Assembly (NCBI GenBank): GCA_019722365.1
Contig: JADFUC010000188.1
Span: 744,001-808,000, forward strand
Origin: Lithospermum erythrorhizon
Lineage: Eukaryota; Streptophyta; Magnoliopsida; Boraginales; Boraginaceae
Direction: 5' to 3'
DNA: 64,000 nucleotides
Position 1 is the first letter of the stretch. The number at the start of each line of letters is the position of its first letter. Below are positions 1-11,500 of the stretch, piece by piece. Under the pieces are notes generated by a model. That model was given only the letters and a program-made list of their open reading frames with translations. It was not told the DNA's origin and did not search any database. A program made the position numbers and the translations under genes.

Positions 1-1170
1 ATGAGCAATCACATTTTCAATCTTCCAACTTATATCAGCTTCAAACCATTGTCTTTGCATGCTTCCTTTTGGAAGAAATGTATCCACAGTATCATAAGGA
101 ATCCATAAGTAACTAAACGCGGATCTTAATCGCCCCACGAGGTTATTCGACGTGAAATCTGCATCTTCATCGACTAATATGACAAGTGTTGGATCCAAAC
201 CTCGGATGGACTTAAGGAACATGGTTCTGTAAGAAATTCTTGGATAATTTTCAGTTATTGAAAAAGTTGTTAGGGTTTCTTCAGGGATATAATGAAGCAT
301 CATGTGACAATTTATGATTAGGGCCTCTTTTTGATGATAAGATTGTTCTAAATGTTGCATTCTTACTTGTTCAATAAGCGTCGAAAATCCATCGGAAGGA
401 CTTGATGGAATTACCCTAAATTCCAATATCAAATTCTTTGACCTTGCAAAATTCACCAATTTTGTCCCTAGTTCTTCATATGAAAGATCAAGCATGGGTG
501 GAATATCTTCTGTGGCACCAACCACTGTGAGCTTAACTAGGGGCTGACTCTCAAAGCGACTAGCTATTGCATCTATAAGCGTTGGGATTTGCATGCAATG
601 TGTTAAGCTCAAATCAACAATATGAATCACTGAGAAGCCATCAAGAACTCCTTCAACAATGGCTGCATTGGCTGCTGTGAACCCAAAACGATGCCACGGG
701 GTCAAATCAACGTACCCCGCGAGCTCGATGATGGAGAATTTGTGGGTGTTGATTGAAATGTTTGTGTGTACATTAGCCATGGCTGCAGCTGCAGTGAGTA
801 ATTTGCAGTTGCCACTTTTCGCAGCTCGTGCTATGAGTGCTCGAAGGAACCCACAAGTAAGGCGTTGATTGGAATCGCCATCTGGGGTTGCAATGTTGTT
901 TAGAACCCACAAGATTTGTTGGGTTAAGGTTGCATCATTGCTTTCTATAGCATTAGCACAATGGACTAATAATTGCTCCATGCAATTTCCATCTCCTAAA
1001 CTGTTGCTGATGTTTTGTCCTAAAGCTACTTTTGATGTTGGGAAATCAAGAAATGGTCTTGTTGAAGTGCCACATTGGATTTTTTGATTATCTTTAGTCA
1101 TGATCAGATTTGAGAATGAAGATATTTCGTATCCAAGTGGAGATGGTAAACTATCAGTATATTGCATCAT
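1..1170 (-). CDS. SCL32: GRAS-family transcription factor, SCARECROW-like 32 type (3' end outside window)
   Basis: A single open frame of 390 codons runs from ATG at 1170 to the window edge, so the C-terminus is missing. Seen: the leucine-heptad region begins near residue 66 (LLVHCANAIESND), the VHIID motif appears as VIHIVD at residues 181-186, and the PFYRE/SAW regions follow, with FLKSIRGLDPTLVILVDED at about 318-336 and QWFEADISWKIENV at 374-387. The lack of introns and the order of motifs match the SCL32 branch of the GRAS family, which are nuclear transcriptional regulators without their own zinc finger or homeodomain. A second ATG follows immediately at residue 2, so the exact start is uncertain by one codon. 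The target genes cannot be inferred. The SCL32 subgroup is assigned from overall resemblance and is less certain than GRAS membership. Confidence 0.92.
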   Translation of the reverse strand, partial: MMQYTDSLPSPLGYEISSFSNLIMTKDNQKIQCGTSTRPFLDFPTSKVALGQNISNSLGDGNCMEQLLVHCANAIESNDATLTQQILWVLNNIATPDGDSNQRLTCGFLRALIARAAKSGNCKLLTAAAAMANVHTNISINTHKFSIIELAGYVDLTPWHRFGFTAANAAIVEGVLDGFSVIHIVDLSLTHCMQIPTLIDAIASRFESQPLVKLTVVGATEDIPPMLDLSYEELGTKLVNFARSKNLILEFRVIPSSPSDGFSTLIEQVRMQHLEQSYHQKEALIINCHMMLHYIPEETLTTFSITENYPRISYRTMFLKSIRGLDPTLVILVDEDADFTSNNLVGRLRSAFSYLWIPYDTVDTFLPKGSMQRQWFEADISWKIENVIAH

Positions 1171-3260
1171 GCGGAAACACAAAATCAAAATCCTAGCAGT
1201 AGCTAGAGAGAATAATACAAATAGTAGCTAGAGAGGAAACAAGAAATTAAAGCTAAGGGAGGGAAGGTTTGATTCAGAAGGAGATTTTGAATAGAGAAAA
1301 GCTATAAGGAAAAAAAAACCGTCAAAGGCTAGAAGTAGTGGTAGTGTGGTACCTGGAAACCATCAAGAAAAGGATCCATTATTGTGTTCCTTGCAAAGCT
1401 TTGATAGAGAATTCTGCAAATGAATCTTACGAAAAATAGACTTATCAGATGTTATCTTTCTTGGAGACAGAGTATTTCTTGGAGTCTTATTGTACTTGCC
1501 ATATAATGAAGAAAAGGGCTGTTGAGAAAGTTACTTGTCTTTAAGCAACTTGTAGAGGCAAATTCATTGGAATATATATGGACATAAAAATTGAAAGATT
1601 TCAGGGCTACAAACTGGTTACACAGAGAGATAGAAACAAAGAGAGGCTTGAAATAGTGATATAAAGGTGAAAGAGAGACAGAAATAGTCCATGGTTGGAT
1701 TTTGGTAACATGCATGTGAGGTAGCCGGCCTTTGAAATTGTCTATATATGTGAAAGTTACATTGTTTTTTGTCATGTTTTGAAGATAGAGGACTCAAGGC
1801 AGTTAGGGTTTGGTTTCATTCGGTCAATAATTGTTGGAGGCTATATAAAATGATTCGAGAATCGTCAAGATTTCAGCTTTATTATGGATCGAGTTCATAA
1901 GAGTCTAACGTGTATTTTAATTTAGTCATAGTGATGTTTGACATTAGGATGTTAAACTTGAATATTACAAACCCAAATATTTTATATATGTGATATTATT
2001 TGGTAGCAATAATACCAAATTAAATCAAATCTTATATCACTAAGCATGATCGGTTATATGAATACAACGTCTCCATTCAAGTTTATGTTGAATAACAATA
2101 TCAATAAATAATTTTTAATGTATTTTATTATATTCCATGAGATAGTTGTCTGTTTGATCATCGAAAATATGATCTGATTATTATTTGGTTCCCGATAAAT
2201 TTTGAATTGCACATTAATTTTCAATATTATCCACGAAGTTAAGATTTATTTGGTCTTTGATAGTCTAACATTAACACTTTAATCTATGATTGTTGTAATA
2301 GGTTCCGTCCACTTTAGTCCCTAAATTAATGTGGATCTTTATAATATGGTTTCTCATGATGATTATTTGTTCATGGAAAGATTGGTGAAATCATAATGTT
2401 AACAGATCCAACTTTATGCTTTATTTATTATGTTGGATATTTTTTTAATAGATAATATTCAAAATTACAGATAAACAAGAATAGTAGAAAGTGTTTCGAC
2501 ATGAGAAAATTCGCTATAGAAACTATTAAACATGAAATAAAATAAAAATAACCTATTACAACATTCGAGATTAAAGACTTCTACATCTGAAACTCCTTCA
2601 AATGATATAAAAGTCCTTCGAATCTTATAACTTCCAAGACAACTAACATAAAATATTAATTCATATCGGATATTATTATTAATATCGTTGTTATTATAAT
2701 ATTTTATTTATTCACTATGATACTTCATCAACATCTTTCATCTCATTTGAATTTGATTGCGCCCCTACACGTGACACTCAAAGCTTTAGTTCCCCTTATA
2801 TTTGCCTTTTTTTTCTCCTCCTATTTGTCTCCAACCCCACCTTAAATAGACCATTCGATTTTTGCCACCGCAGGAGGAAGGCCCCCCCTCCTACAGAATT
2901 TGTTCTGTCCCTCTTTATTAGCTATATTTGACTGTAATAAGAAGAAATTATATTTTTACTAGATTTTTTTTTTGGCAAGTAAGGTGAATATATACTAGAT
3001 TTTTTACTAGATGAAGTTAAGCAAAGTGAATACTAGCTACTATAACAAGTGTACCACTTGTTTGTATGATAAATTGAAATCAAGGTAAGTTAAAAGATTG
3101 GGGTTTAAAGTTAAAATGTGGGAATTTGGAGGTGGATTATTCCTGAATTGAAGATACAACAACTAAAAGACAAACATTGTGAAAAGCGAAAGAGTTATTT
3201 AGAAGCCTATTGTTGGAATTACTAGCAAAGGAATTCTAGCGTAGATATTCTTTATTTGGC
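1171..3260. other. GRAS gene leader/promoter and intergenic DNA
   Basis: The first few hundred bases beyond the SCL32 start codon are its presumed 5' leader and promoter, since the gene reads leftward. The short open frame at 1452-1775 has no recognisable domain and is treated as chance. Further right the DNA is AT-rich with no coding signal. Around 2200-2370 phrases such as 'actttagtccctaaat' resemble the arms of the foldback element at 3268-3500, which suggests an older fragment of the same family. Confidence 0.5.
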
Positions 3261-3267
3261 CGATAAA

Positions 3268-3500
3268 ATTGTTGAAATGGCCCCGATAATGTCAATAAGT
3301 TGTACTTTAGTCTCTAATAGTGTCACCGTAGCAGTTTAGTCCTCGTAAGTGGCACAAAAGTTATACTTTGATCCTGAAAATGTTAGTTTAGGGACCAAAG
3401 TGTAACTTTTATGCCACTTACGGAGACTAAACTGTTACGGTAACACTATTGAATACCAAATTACAACTTAGTGCCACTATCGGGACCATTTCGGTAATTA
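3268..3500. repeat. Foldback-type inverted-repeat element (about 230 bp)
   Basis: The left half (from 'gaaatggccccgataatg') is an imperfect reverse complement of the right half (ending 'ccactatcgggaccatttc'). The arms of about 110 bp meet near 3385, where 'tagtttagggaccaaagtg' begins the return arm. There is no coding capacity. The structure is that of a non-autonomous foldback element or palindromic MITE. The family was not identified. Confidence 0.75.
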
Positions 3501-3715
3501 ACTCTTCTTTCGACTCCATTATTCTTTAAGACAACAGATAAAACAAGAGCCTAACCATGTAAATGAGACATATTATCCATGTGATTAGTGATGTTTAAGT
3601 ACATAATTACGTAATAATTTCTCTAAATGCCCAAAATGTAAGGAGGGACAAAGGCTTAAAGACAATTTCGAATGTTGAGCTACGATACGTAAGAAAATAA
3701 ATTAGAATTTTATTA

Positions 3716-3968
3716 CTTCCTCCGTCTCTAAAAGATTATCACATTTTATTTTTGACTTTTTAATGATTGAACTTTGACCGTAAATATTTTTGTTTATGTT
3801 TTATAATATTTTATATAATCAATAAAAAAATACATTTCAAATTCTTTCTATATATTTTTCATCAAATATTATATAATAAAAATAAAAATATTTATAGTTA
3901 AAAGACCAAATATATATTAAAGGTCAAAAAATCAAAATATAATACCCACAGATACGAGGTATTATTAT
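3716..3968. mobile_element. Stowaway-like MITE
   Basis: The left end reads 'tacttcctccgtctctaaaa' and the right end, reverse-complemented, reads 'taatacctcgtatctgtggg'. This is the CTCCCTCCGT-type terminus flanked by TA that is typical of Stowaway (Tc1/mariner-derived) elements. The interior is very AT-rich, with an internal inverted repeat around 'tttttcatcaaatattatat'. It is non-coding and about 250 bp long, which fits the class. Confidence 0.7.
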
Positions 3969-4910
3969 ATGTTTGACCATGTTTGTTTGAATAATACTGC
4001 TAAAAGTTGCATATTCAATAATCAATAAATAAGGTAGCATAGGGTAATAATATCCTGATATTTCAAGTCATCCAATCAAACCTCAAAAAGAATTACACCA
4101 TTTTTCTTGAGCTGGCTTTATTAGAAAGGACAAGAATTAACAATTTGATAACGTGTGGTACCTAGGGTTAGATTTCAGCAACCAAAATAGAGTTAGTCCC
4201 ATTTATACGGGAACCTTCTCATTTTAGGATCCATTGGGTTAAGGTCATACATTTTGAGTAACAAATGCAACAATAATCAACTAACTTTTACAAGAATTAT
4301 TCATCCATATATAACTCCTCTGATGATTTAGGGGATTAATTATTCATTGGAAATAAATAAATGTTGCATATACGGTCTTTGTCTTTTTAATACAGTGTTG
4401 CATATTGACAGGATCATGTATATAGCTCTCCCAATTTCAAAAAAGATCACATGTGCACCAATTTTATAACTTCAAAAAATAATTTGTAACGACGTAAACT
4501 TCGATAAGTTTCAACTTTTGCCAAACTCCTTGTACTACTCATGCAATTATCTTGTGCACTCGTCTTCAAAACTTTATTTTCCCAGATTAGCAATAACCTC
4601 ACCTGACAAAACCCTCCATATACTGCAAGAGATTTAGCAGGGAAAAATCCTATATTCTACCAAAACAAAACTATTTTTGAAATTCAAACCAAAGACCCCA
4701 AAGCAGAAGGTAAACTACATCAGATCATATTTGAGATTGAAGACCGGAAAAAACACTGATTACAATTAGATTTTTGAAAACAAAAAAGTGATGCATAACC
4801 ACTGGAATTTGAGATCAAGATCGTAATTACTCTTATCTTTTCCACATTATTGAAAACACACAGAGAAAAGAGAGAACATGCAAGAAGACTAGTCAATCAA
4901 CTCCCTCGAC
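3969..4910. other. Intergenic, 3' flank of the queuosine-salvage gene
   Basis: AT-rich DNA without recognisable genes. The part nearest 4910 is the presumed 3' UTR of the leftward-reading queuosine-salvage gene. Confidence 0.4.
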
Positions 4911-7900
4911 TTAGTAGTATATAGATAGTGTTCGGTGGTGTTGAAGAGATGGGCACAATATGCCGAAAGACCACAACCATAGATCCAGTTCCACACTCAG
5001 AACCTGGAAATGGAAGAGAAAAGTTGCCTCAGATATTTTTTCAAGTAAATACAACTAATACATAATATCATTTATGTTCTTGATCGACTGAAAACAAAAT
5101 AAGTAATAGTGCAGGTTTGCATAGTAATTTTTTAAATCAAATCGAAGTGGTGACTTCGCCCCTTAAATACTTTAAGCATAAGCCAGTAGATAAAGTTCAA
5201 ACTTAATCTAATGAAGATAAGAAGAATGAAGGGAAATGAAACTTTACGAGAACAGAGACTACAAGTATTCTTCAAGGAAAGAATGCTGATATAATTTATA
5301 TTCAAGCTAAAAACAGGATAAATATTTCTCCATACGTAGTATAAGACTAATATGTACAGGTTGTTTGCATGATACTGGAACCAATACCAAAAAAATGGAA
5401 AAGTATAAGAAAAAGATGTAACTAAGTAGGATGTTTAGGTTACAGAGACCCTGTACACCCACTTATCTTAATGCCGGGTCATATCTTTTCCACAGCATAT
5501 ACACAACATGCTCGTAATTCTACCTCCTCCTCACTGCCTGAACAAATTTCACTTTTAGACTCAATAAGATTGGAAAGAGAAGGACTATATCTCAACACCC
5601 CAAGCTGCTGAAGCACCGCTGGGACAATATAATCAGCAAACATTGTGATCGAGCCGATGTCATCAAATTCGCCATAGTCCTGACCTTTAAATGCACCCCA
5701 TAAGTCTGCAACAAATATCTGAGCTCTTTTGTACAGGAAAACCTGGTGCCCTTTGTACATTGTGTGATCACGGAAGCCTGTGACATTGGTAGTTCATAGA
5801 ACATATTGATACTTTATAAATGGTATATCAGCCATTCAGATGATAATTCAAATTTTGCAATACCAGGAAAGTGACTTGTGATCAGAGCTACTAGCCTCGC
5901 TGCTGATTTTCCACTAGCCTTAACAAGATTGGAAGCTTTCCCGTCGAAACTCCTCTCCAGCTCTCTTCCTACCTGGTATGTGTTTTTGCAGAAGTTCCAA
6001 GTATTAGCTGACAAGCCAGTGATGTGCTTGCTAGAAATTTGACTTACAGAATATCAGGAAACTACACGCTAAAATCTCCTTAATGTACCTCATGGAGTAG
6101 GCGCACTCTCTCATCTTCCAAGGGAAGTGACCTCGGCCATTTCAAAAGTTTGCACAACTCAGGACCTGATAACAGATTCATCACTCTAATGAACACCAAC
6201 AAGGGTCCCCAGTAAGAACATCCATTCAAGGATGATTTCTATTTAAGTAATTGAGCTTATACTTTGTCTCCATACATACTTGAAAATTATTGATCTGTTA
6301 ACGTAGTCGTTCAAGAAGATGACAGTTACACAGTAGAATGTTTTTATATGATAACAAGGTAGACCCTTTCTAACATAACACAAACTATCATGTTTTTTCT
6401 TGTGGAAATATTGAGAGTATCAATAAACCTTTCCTTGAATTAATATTATGCATATCGAGCATAGATGGGATCACAGAGGAGAGGTGTTGGAGATCAGAAA
6501 ATAGGAGCAACTACATGGCATGTTATTAATAAATAAAAAGTATAAAGCTACAAAATGCATGCCAAAGGTCTAAATGTCTAATACTTCGTTTGACAGGCAG
6601 AGTACTCGTTTTGCATACATATCAAACAGAGTACTCAGCCACAACTGAACAAATTTCTGATTTTTAATATGCAGATGCATGCAAACCTTGTGTGAAAAGT
6701 AACAACTAGAAAGATTGCAGGCCCAAAAAATAAAATCCAAGAAGAAATTAGATTACCAGTATACTTTTGTAGCCGGTCAGCATCAAATGCAGACTTGTCA
6801 GCTTCAAGAGCAGCCTTTAGACCAGATGCCAAATGATCATAACTCAAATCATTGTCTATTTGTCACCACAGTAGGAGATAGAGAAAGAAGTGCTACTTAG
6901 TTAGACATTTTCTTATCCAAGAAAAAGATGAGAATATATAATAATGAAGATTAAGCATGTTCCTTTCCATCTTCTCAGGAAAAGTAGGTTGAATTATATG
7001 TCGTAACAGGATACATCAGTGTGCAAAAGAAAAAATCATAATACTGTTCCATTTATGTTTTAGTTGCAGGAAAAAAATAGATTTTATATAAGCGGTGAAA
7101 TATAACAACAAATACCACCCCAATATGAGGATTAATAAAAACAGTGTGAATCTAGGTGAATAGAGTTGAATCATTTGACATCGATCTTAGGTGAATACAA
7201 TAAATAGAACCCCGAATAGGATGAAGTTAAAATTTATCCTCGATTTACCTAAATCTACCATTCTACCCCCAATCCTACCGGCCGGACCATGAAAGTTCAC
7301 AAAGGCAGAAACTTTTAAGATATTTTATTATATATGAAATAGATTTCAAACAAGAGCACCATGGCTGGCTGCCTTATTAGACTAAATTGACACATGCTTT
7401 CCTCGTTCATGATTGTCTTAATCTAAACACATACTCTGAGTTACTTCGATTTTGGATGGCACATTTATTAACGTAATTAACGTATTACTTTCGATTATTA
7501 ATTAGACTTCTTATTTCTATAATTCTAATGTAGAGTCACCTGGACCTTAAAAGAAAGCAGACAAGGCATCTTCACATGATATTGCATAAACTGATGCAGT
7601 AAGCACTCACTGCACCTTTTGAGAAAAATGTATCCAAGAAAAAGATCCAACCTTCTTTTATGAACATAAAAGGGCAAAAACAAAAGAGGACAACCTTTTC
7701 TCTGGCAGGGTAAAAAACACCATAGGTATGGTCAGCCTTTTTCTTGGGGATATTAAATAGTGGTCCATTAAATGTTACTCCCTCCTCTAATTATTCTACT
7801 TAGTTGATAAACTCCATGGCGCCTATATGATCCCTCATGATAATGGGTGAAGTGTAGGAAGATTATAGAATGTCATAAACGAGTCATACATATGACATAG

Positions 7901-8592
7901 CTGGGGGTAATCACTTGTCACAGAGACACGACCACCAGGATTCTACTTAGGGGATATTAATGATGATCTAACAATTTTTTATTCTAAATTATAATTGGGT
8001 GTTTTAATTTTGTCGATTCAGCACTGCATTAAAACATGTTTTGTCTACTATATTCACTTTTATTGATTGACTTTTCCTCTATCTTAAAATTATACAATCG
8101 ATAATTGTATTAACAAAATAAATTCCTACTAAACAATTAAATAAATGAGACGGAGTATCAAATAAAACAATAGAAACGGAGAATACTAATGAAAACAATC
8201 ATATATAAAATTTAGAAAAAATGCAGGCCAAAAGCAGAAATTCATGGCATCCAAAACAAACAAGTACTGAACAGTGAGAGGACCATTGTCAAAATAGTGT
8301 ATCCCTTCAAAATCCCATTCCACTTTGGGTATCGAATCCTTCATTTTCTCAGCCACATTCTCAATGCCTGTACCAAATTTACACATACAATAATTTACAA
8401 ACCCAAATTAAATAAATCTTCACATATGACATAACCCCTTACCAATTTAACATGCAGTTCATTATCAAATAAGCAAAAAGAAAACTATAACAACTACTAA
8501 AAATTTGGATATTTTTAAGAACCTGAGTAGTCAATAGTGACATGCGAAGCATTAGAGGCGACCCAAGCAGAGGTAGACCTAACTTGTTCCAT
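4911..8592 (-). CDS. QNG1: Queuosine 5'-phosphate N-glycosylase (queuosine salvage protein, DUF2419)
   Basis: Exons in order: 8592-8523, 8367-8224, 6855-6757, 6165-6089, 5972-5864, 5777-5479 and 5003-4911. Seen: MEQVRSTSAWVASNASHVTI, then NFCFWP, DLSYDHLASGLKAALEADK, LKWPR, LERSFDGKASNLV, HFPG, YKGHQVFLYKRAQIFVADLW, FADYIVPAVLQQLG and GSEEEVELRACCVYAVEK, all in the family's order. The terminal HHRTLSIYY lies in its own exon. Family knowledge: the enzyme releases queuine base from queuosine 5'-monophosphate so that eukaryotes can reuse it for tRNA wobble modification. The aspartate of the RAQ-VADLW block lies in the conserved core. Odd: the exon 2/exon 3 junction (8223) has no GT donor, and exon 6 meets an in-frame TGA (5481-5479) before the conserved last exon, whose phase-0 acceptor is intact. 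The gene may be damaged, misassembled or spliced unusually. The family assignment is firm; the exact model is not. Confidence 0.85.
7777..8160. mobile_element. Possible Stowaway-like MITE inside intron 2 of the queuosine-salvage gene
   Basis: The left end 'tactccctcctctaatta' and the right end 'gagacggagtatc' are opposed Stowaway-like termini about 380 bp apart, within the long intron. The interior is AT-rich and non-coding. The ends match only partially. Confidence 0.4.
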
Positions 8593-11500
8593 AGAATGTT
8601 GAAGATGAATGTGTAGGTAAGAATAAGATATGTGTGGAGAGAGTTATAGGTAAGGAGGCACACATGACGGCACGTTCACCAAATATTCCCGCTGCCACTT
8701 TTGGATTTTTTGTGTTTGCCCAAAAGGTGTTTTGACTGGACTACAATAAATAAAATGATATGATTTTAACGGAATGTATAAAATGTGTGTAAAATATTAT
8801 GGACGATTCAGTTCTATTGTATCTTTGTTACTTTTTAAATTGTTGGTGATCCTTGATCCAGCAGGAAACTACCAAGAGCTGGGGCCAATTTAATCTTGAC
8901 GTGCTCCACTTATAGTTAGTGTACCCTAACAGTTCAAAACATGTATTATTATTTTGGGCAAATAGCCATAACCCAAATATCCAAAATTTATTTGAATGCA
9001 AAATTTTGAATAAGAATGAGACCAACAGGACAAGGGCCCGAAAAACCGAACAGAATATCCACACATGAGAGACTTATCAGATTCTCCCCAGAATTTCTTA
9101 TATCGAAATAGTTTCGTCCCAGGAATGGGACGATAAACGAACTTCTACTTGCTCACACTATTGGGATACATGCCGACGTGGCTATGAAGTGGGCGGACGA
9201 CTCACGTTAGATTAAATATCGGACCGGCCAGGCCTATGTCCATGTCCGTGGTAATTTCTTAGTGTAGAAAGCAAGCGGCACACTAAATTATTAGAGGCCC
9301 ACTCGGGTTTCCTGACCCACTAGTTAATGCGAGAGCGGACCCAGAATCTTACTTTCGATCCATGACGTTAGGGAGCAAAGGCGTCAGGTTTAGTTTATTT
9401 TACCAAACTGCTTCCCTATTTCTGATGTGCAAATAAAAAATAAACCACATTCTTGAAAATAAAACCACAAAATATTCAAATCGAAATTCAACAAATTCAC
9501 AAAACAAACTTCGAACCATCATAACCAAGGGTTTAACATACGTAAAAATAAAACAAATCATAAACATTCATCACTTTAAAACCAGAAATATTAAAGGATT
9601 CATTCATAAAGAAAATAAAAAACAAAAGGAATACAATTTATTTTGAGAGTAAAAGTAATAGGATGAAATAGGTGTATCAATATTTCAAATGAAACTAGCG
9701 AGGGAAAATAGTGATGCTAATTCCTTTGGAAATTCTTGATCAAAATAAATTTGTTCCATAAGAATGGAATCTGTCAGCAGACATAATAGAACTTTTATAA
9801 TTGAAGTAGTAAGAACCAAGAATGAAGTACATATTTCACTTGAAATGAACCAATGGTGATATTTGATGTGAGAAATGAAGAAATGAGTGGGACATTTATC
9901 AGGAGGAAAAAAGCGACTGTTTTTTGTAGGCAAGATTATTAGGATTAGTCCAATGGGGCGATCCACTAATAACAAACTTCCTCTTACTCTAATGAATTGA
10001 TGTTTAAATAAAAGCTAGGATAGGGATGGGTTGCACAAAATGCGGTGGGTTAAACAGCGAGCGTCCGCTAATGAGGCAAATTGAATCCAACCCAAAGGTT
10101 ATCTGTACCGGACGTCCGGTTTAATTAGCGGGCGTCACGCTGCATTAGCGAACCACTACTTGAGCATTGTTGCGAGCGCCAAGTGATTTGATACGAATCC
10201 TTGCTTGTCGTGTGGGATAAACTTTTTGGCTAAAATCTCGGCGCACCCACCTTATTAGTAAGTGAGCCAATAAAACGAACATGGGCCGAGCCCGATCGCG
10301 GACTAACGAGTCGGACTAGCGAGCAGTCACCAGAGACCTCGGCCCACTTGCCACATCTGCATGTACTTCAAAGTTTGCTTGACGAATGGTCTAGTCCTGA
10401 GAGGGAATAAGTATGGGCGAGAGGCAAAAGTGGAGCGTTCAAGAAGCGGGATCTGTCACATTTTCACATTTTCTGTAGATCATCTTTTATTTCGGATGTT
10501 GGGAATCCTCCTTAATAGATGAAATATTCCTATTAGCAGTAATGCAGGTGAACCAATGTTATTAAAATTTGTGATTCCTGCTTTTGGTATTTTCTGTTTC
10601 ACTTATTTCTCCGAAACAAGAGATCAAAGTGATCTTCCTCCTCAACCCGATCCAATATTTTATCTTTCTCATGGCTTTCCATCAATTGAGGGCGATCCAC
10701 ATAAAGCTCCATTCTTTCTTTGAACGCTTACTAAAGATGTTTTGTTTATGTTTAAACGTCTGGTATATGTTCAATATGCACATCCATACCATACATTCAA
10801 TAATAATTATATAAAATCTTGGACATACTAAGGAGCTTTGACCATCAATTACTCTTAAACTGTTGTTAAGGAATAATTTGGTGTGACGTTAATAATAGTA
10901 GGAGGACATTCAACATGTCCCCACGGTGGTTAACTATTTTCAAATGGGTTTTATTTAAGCATTGCCCTTCGGGTTTGTGGATATCAAGTATGGTAATGCC
11001 TTTGCATTCGAAGCAATGGGATGCTCAGGAATCTAAAATGGTAGAATAGGGAGGAAAAGTATGGATATGGTGTTGGCCAAACTCCTACTTGCTTCCTGTT
11101 GGAAAAACCTAACTTTCTCATCTAGACGACTTGTATAAATGGACACGTCTCATATTGAATAATTGCAAGTTTTCATCTCTACTCTATTCCTATACATAGA
11201 CTCCTACCTCCACTAGGAAAGGAGATTAGATTTGAGAAGAAAATAATTAAAAGGCTTTATATATATTGTATATATATGTGCAAAAGCTTAGTCAAATATT
11301 ATTTTCACCACTTAACTAAAGTAAGACACCTTCTTCCTTTCTCTCCAAAAGGCGATCGGGTTACACACAAAATCCCCGATATTTACACACGATTGGGATG
11401 ACACGGCTTTACATATCACCGGCATGTTTACCTGATTGGATGACCATGAAACATATTGGGATGACACATTTAAATAGTCGGATGAGCATGGTAAAATCAT

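Noticed and set aside
9685..9975. 96-codon minus-strand frame, considered as a transposase C-terminus
   Set aside because: Resemblance to hAT transposase C-termini was too weak; no motif survives scrutiny.
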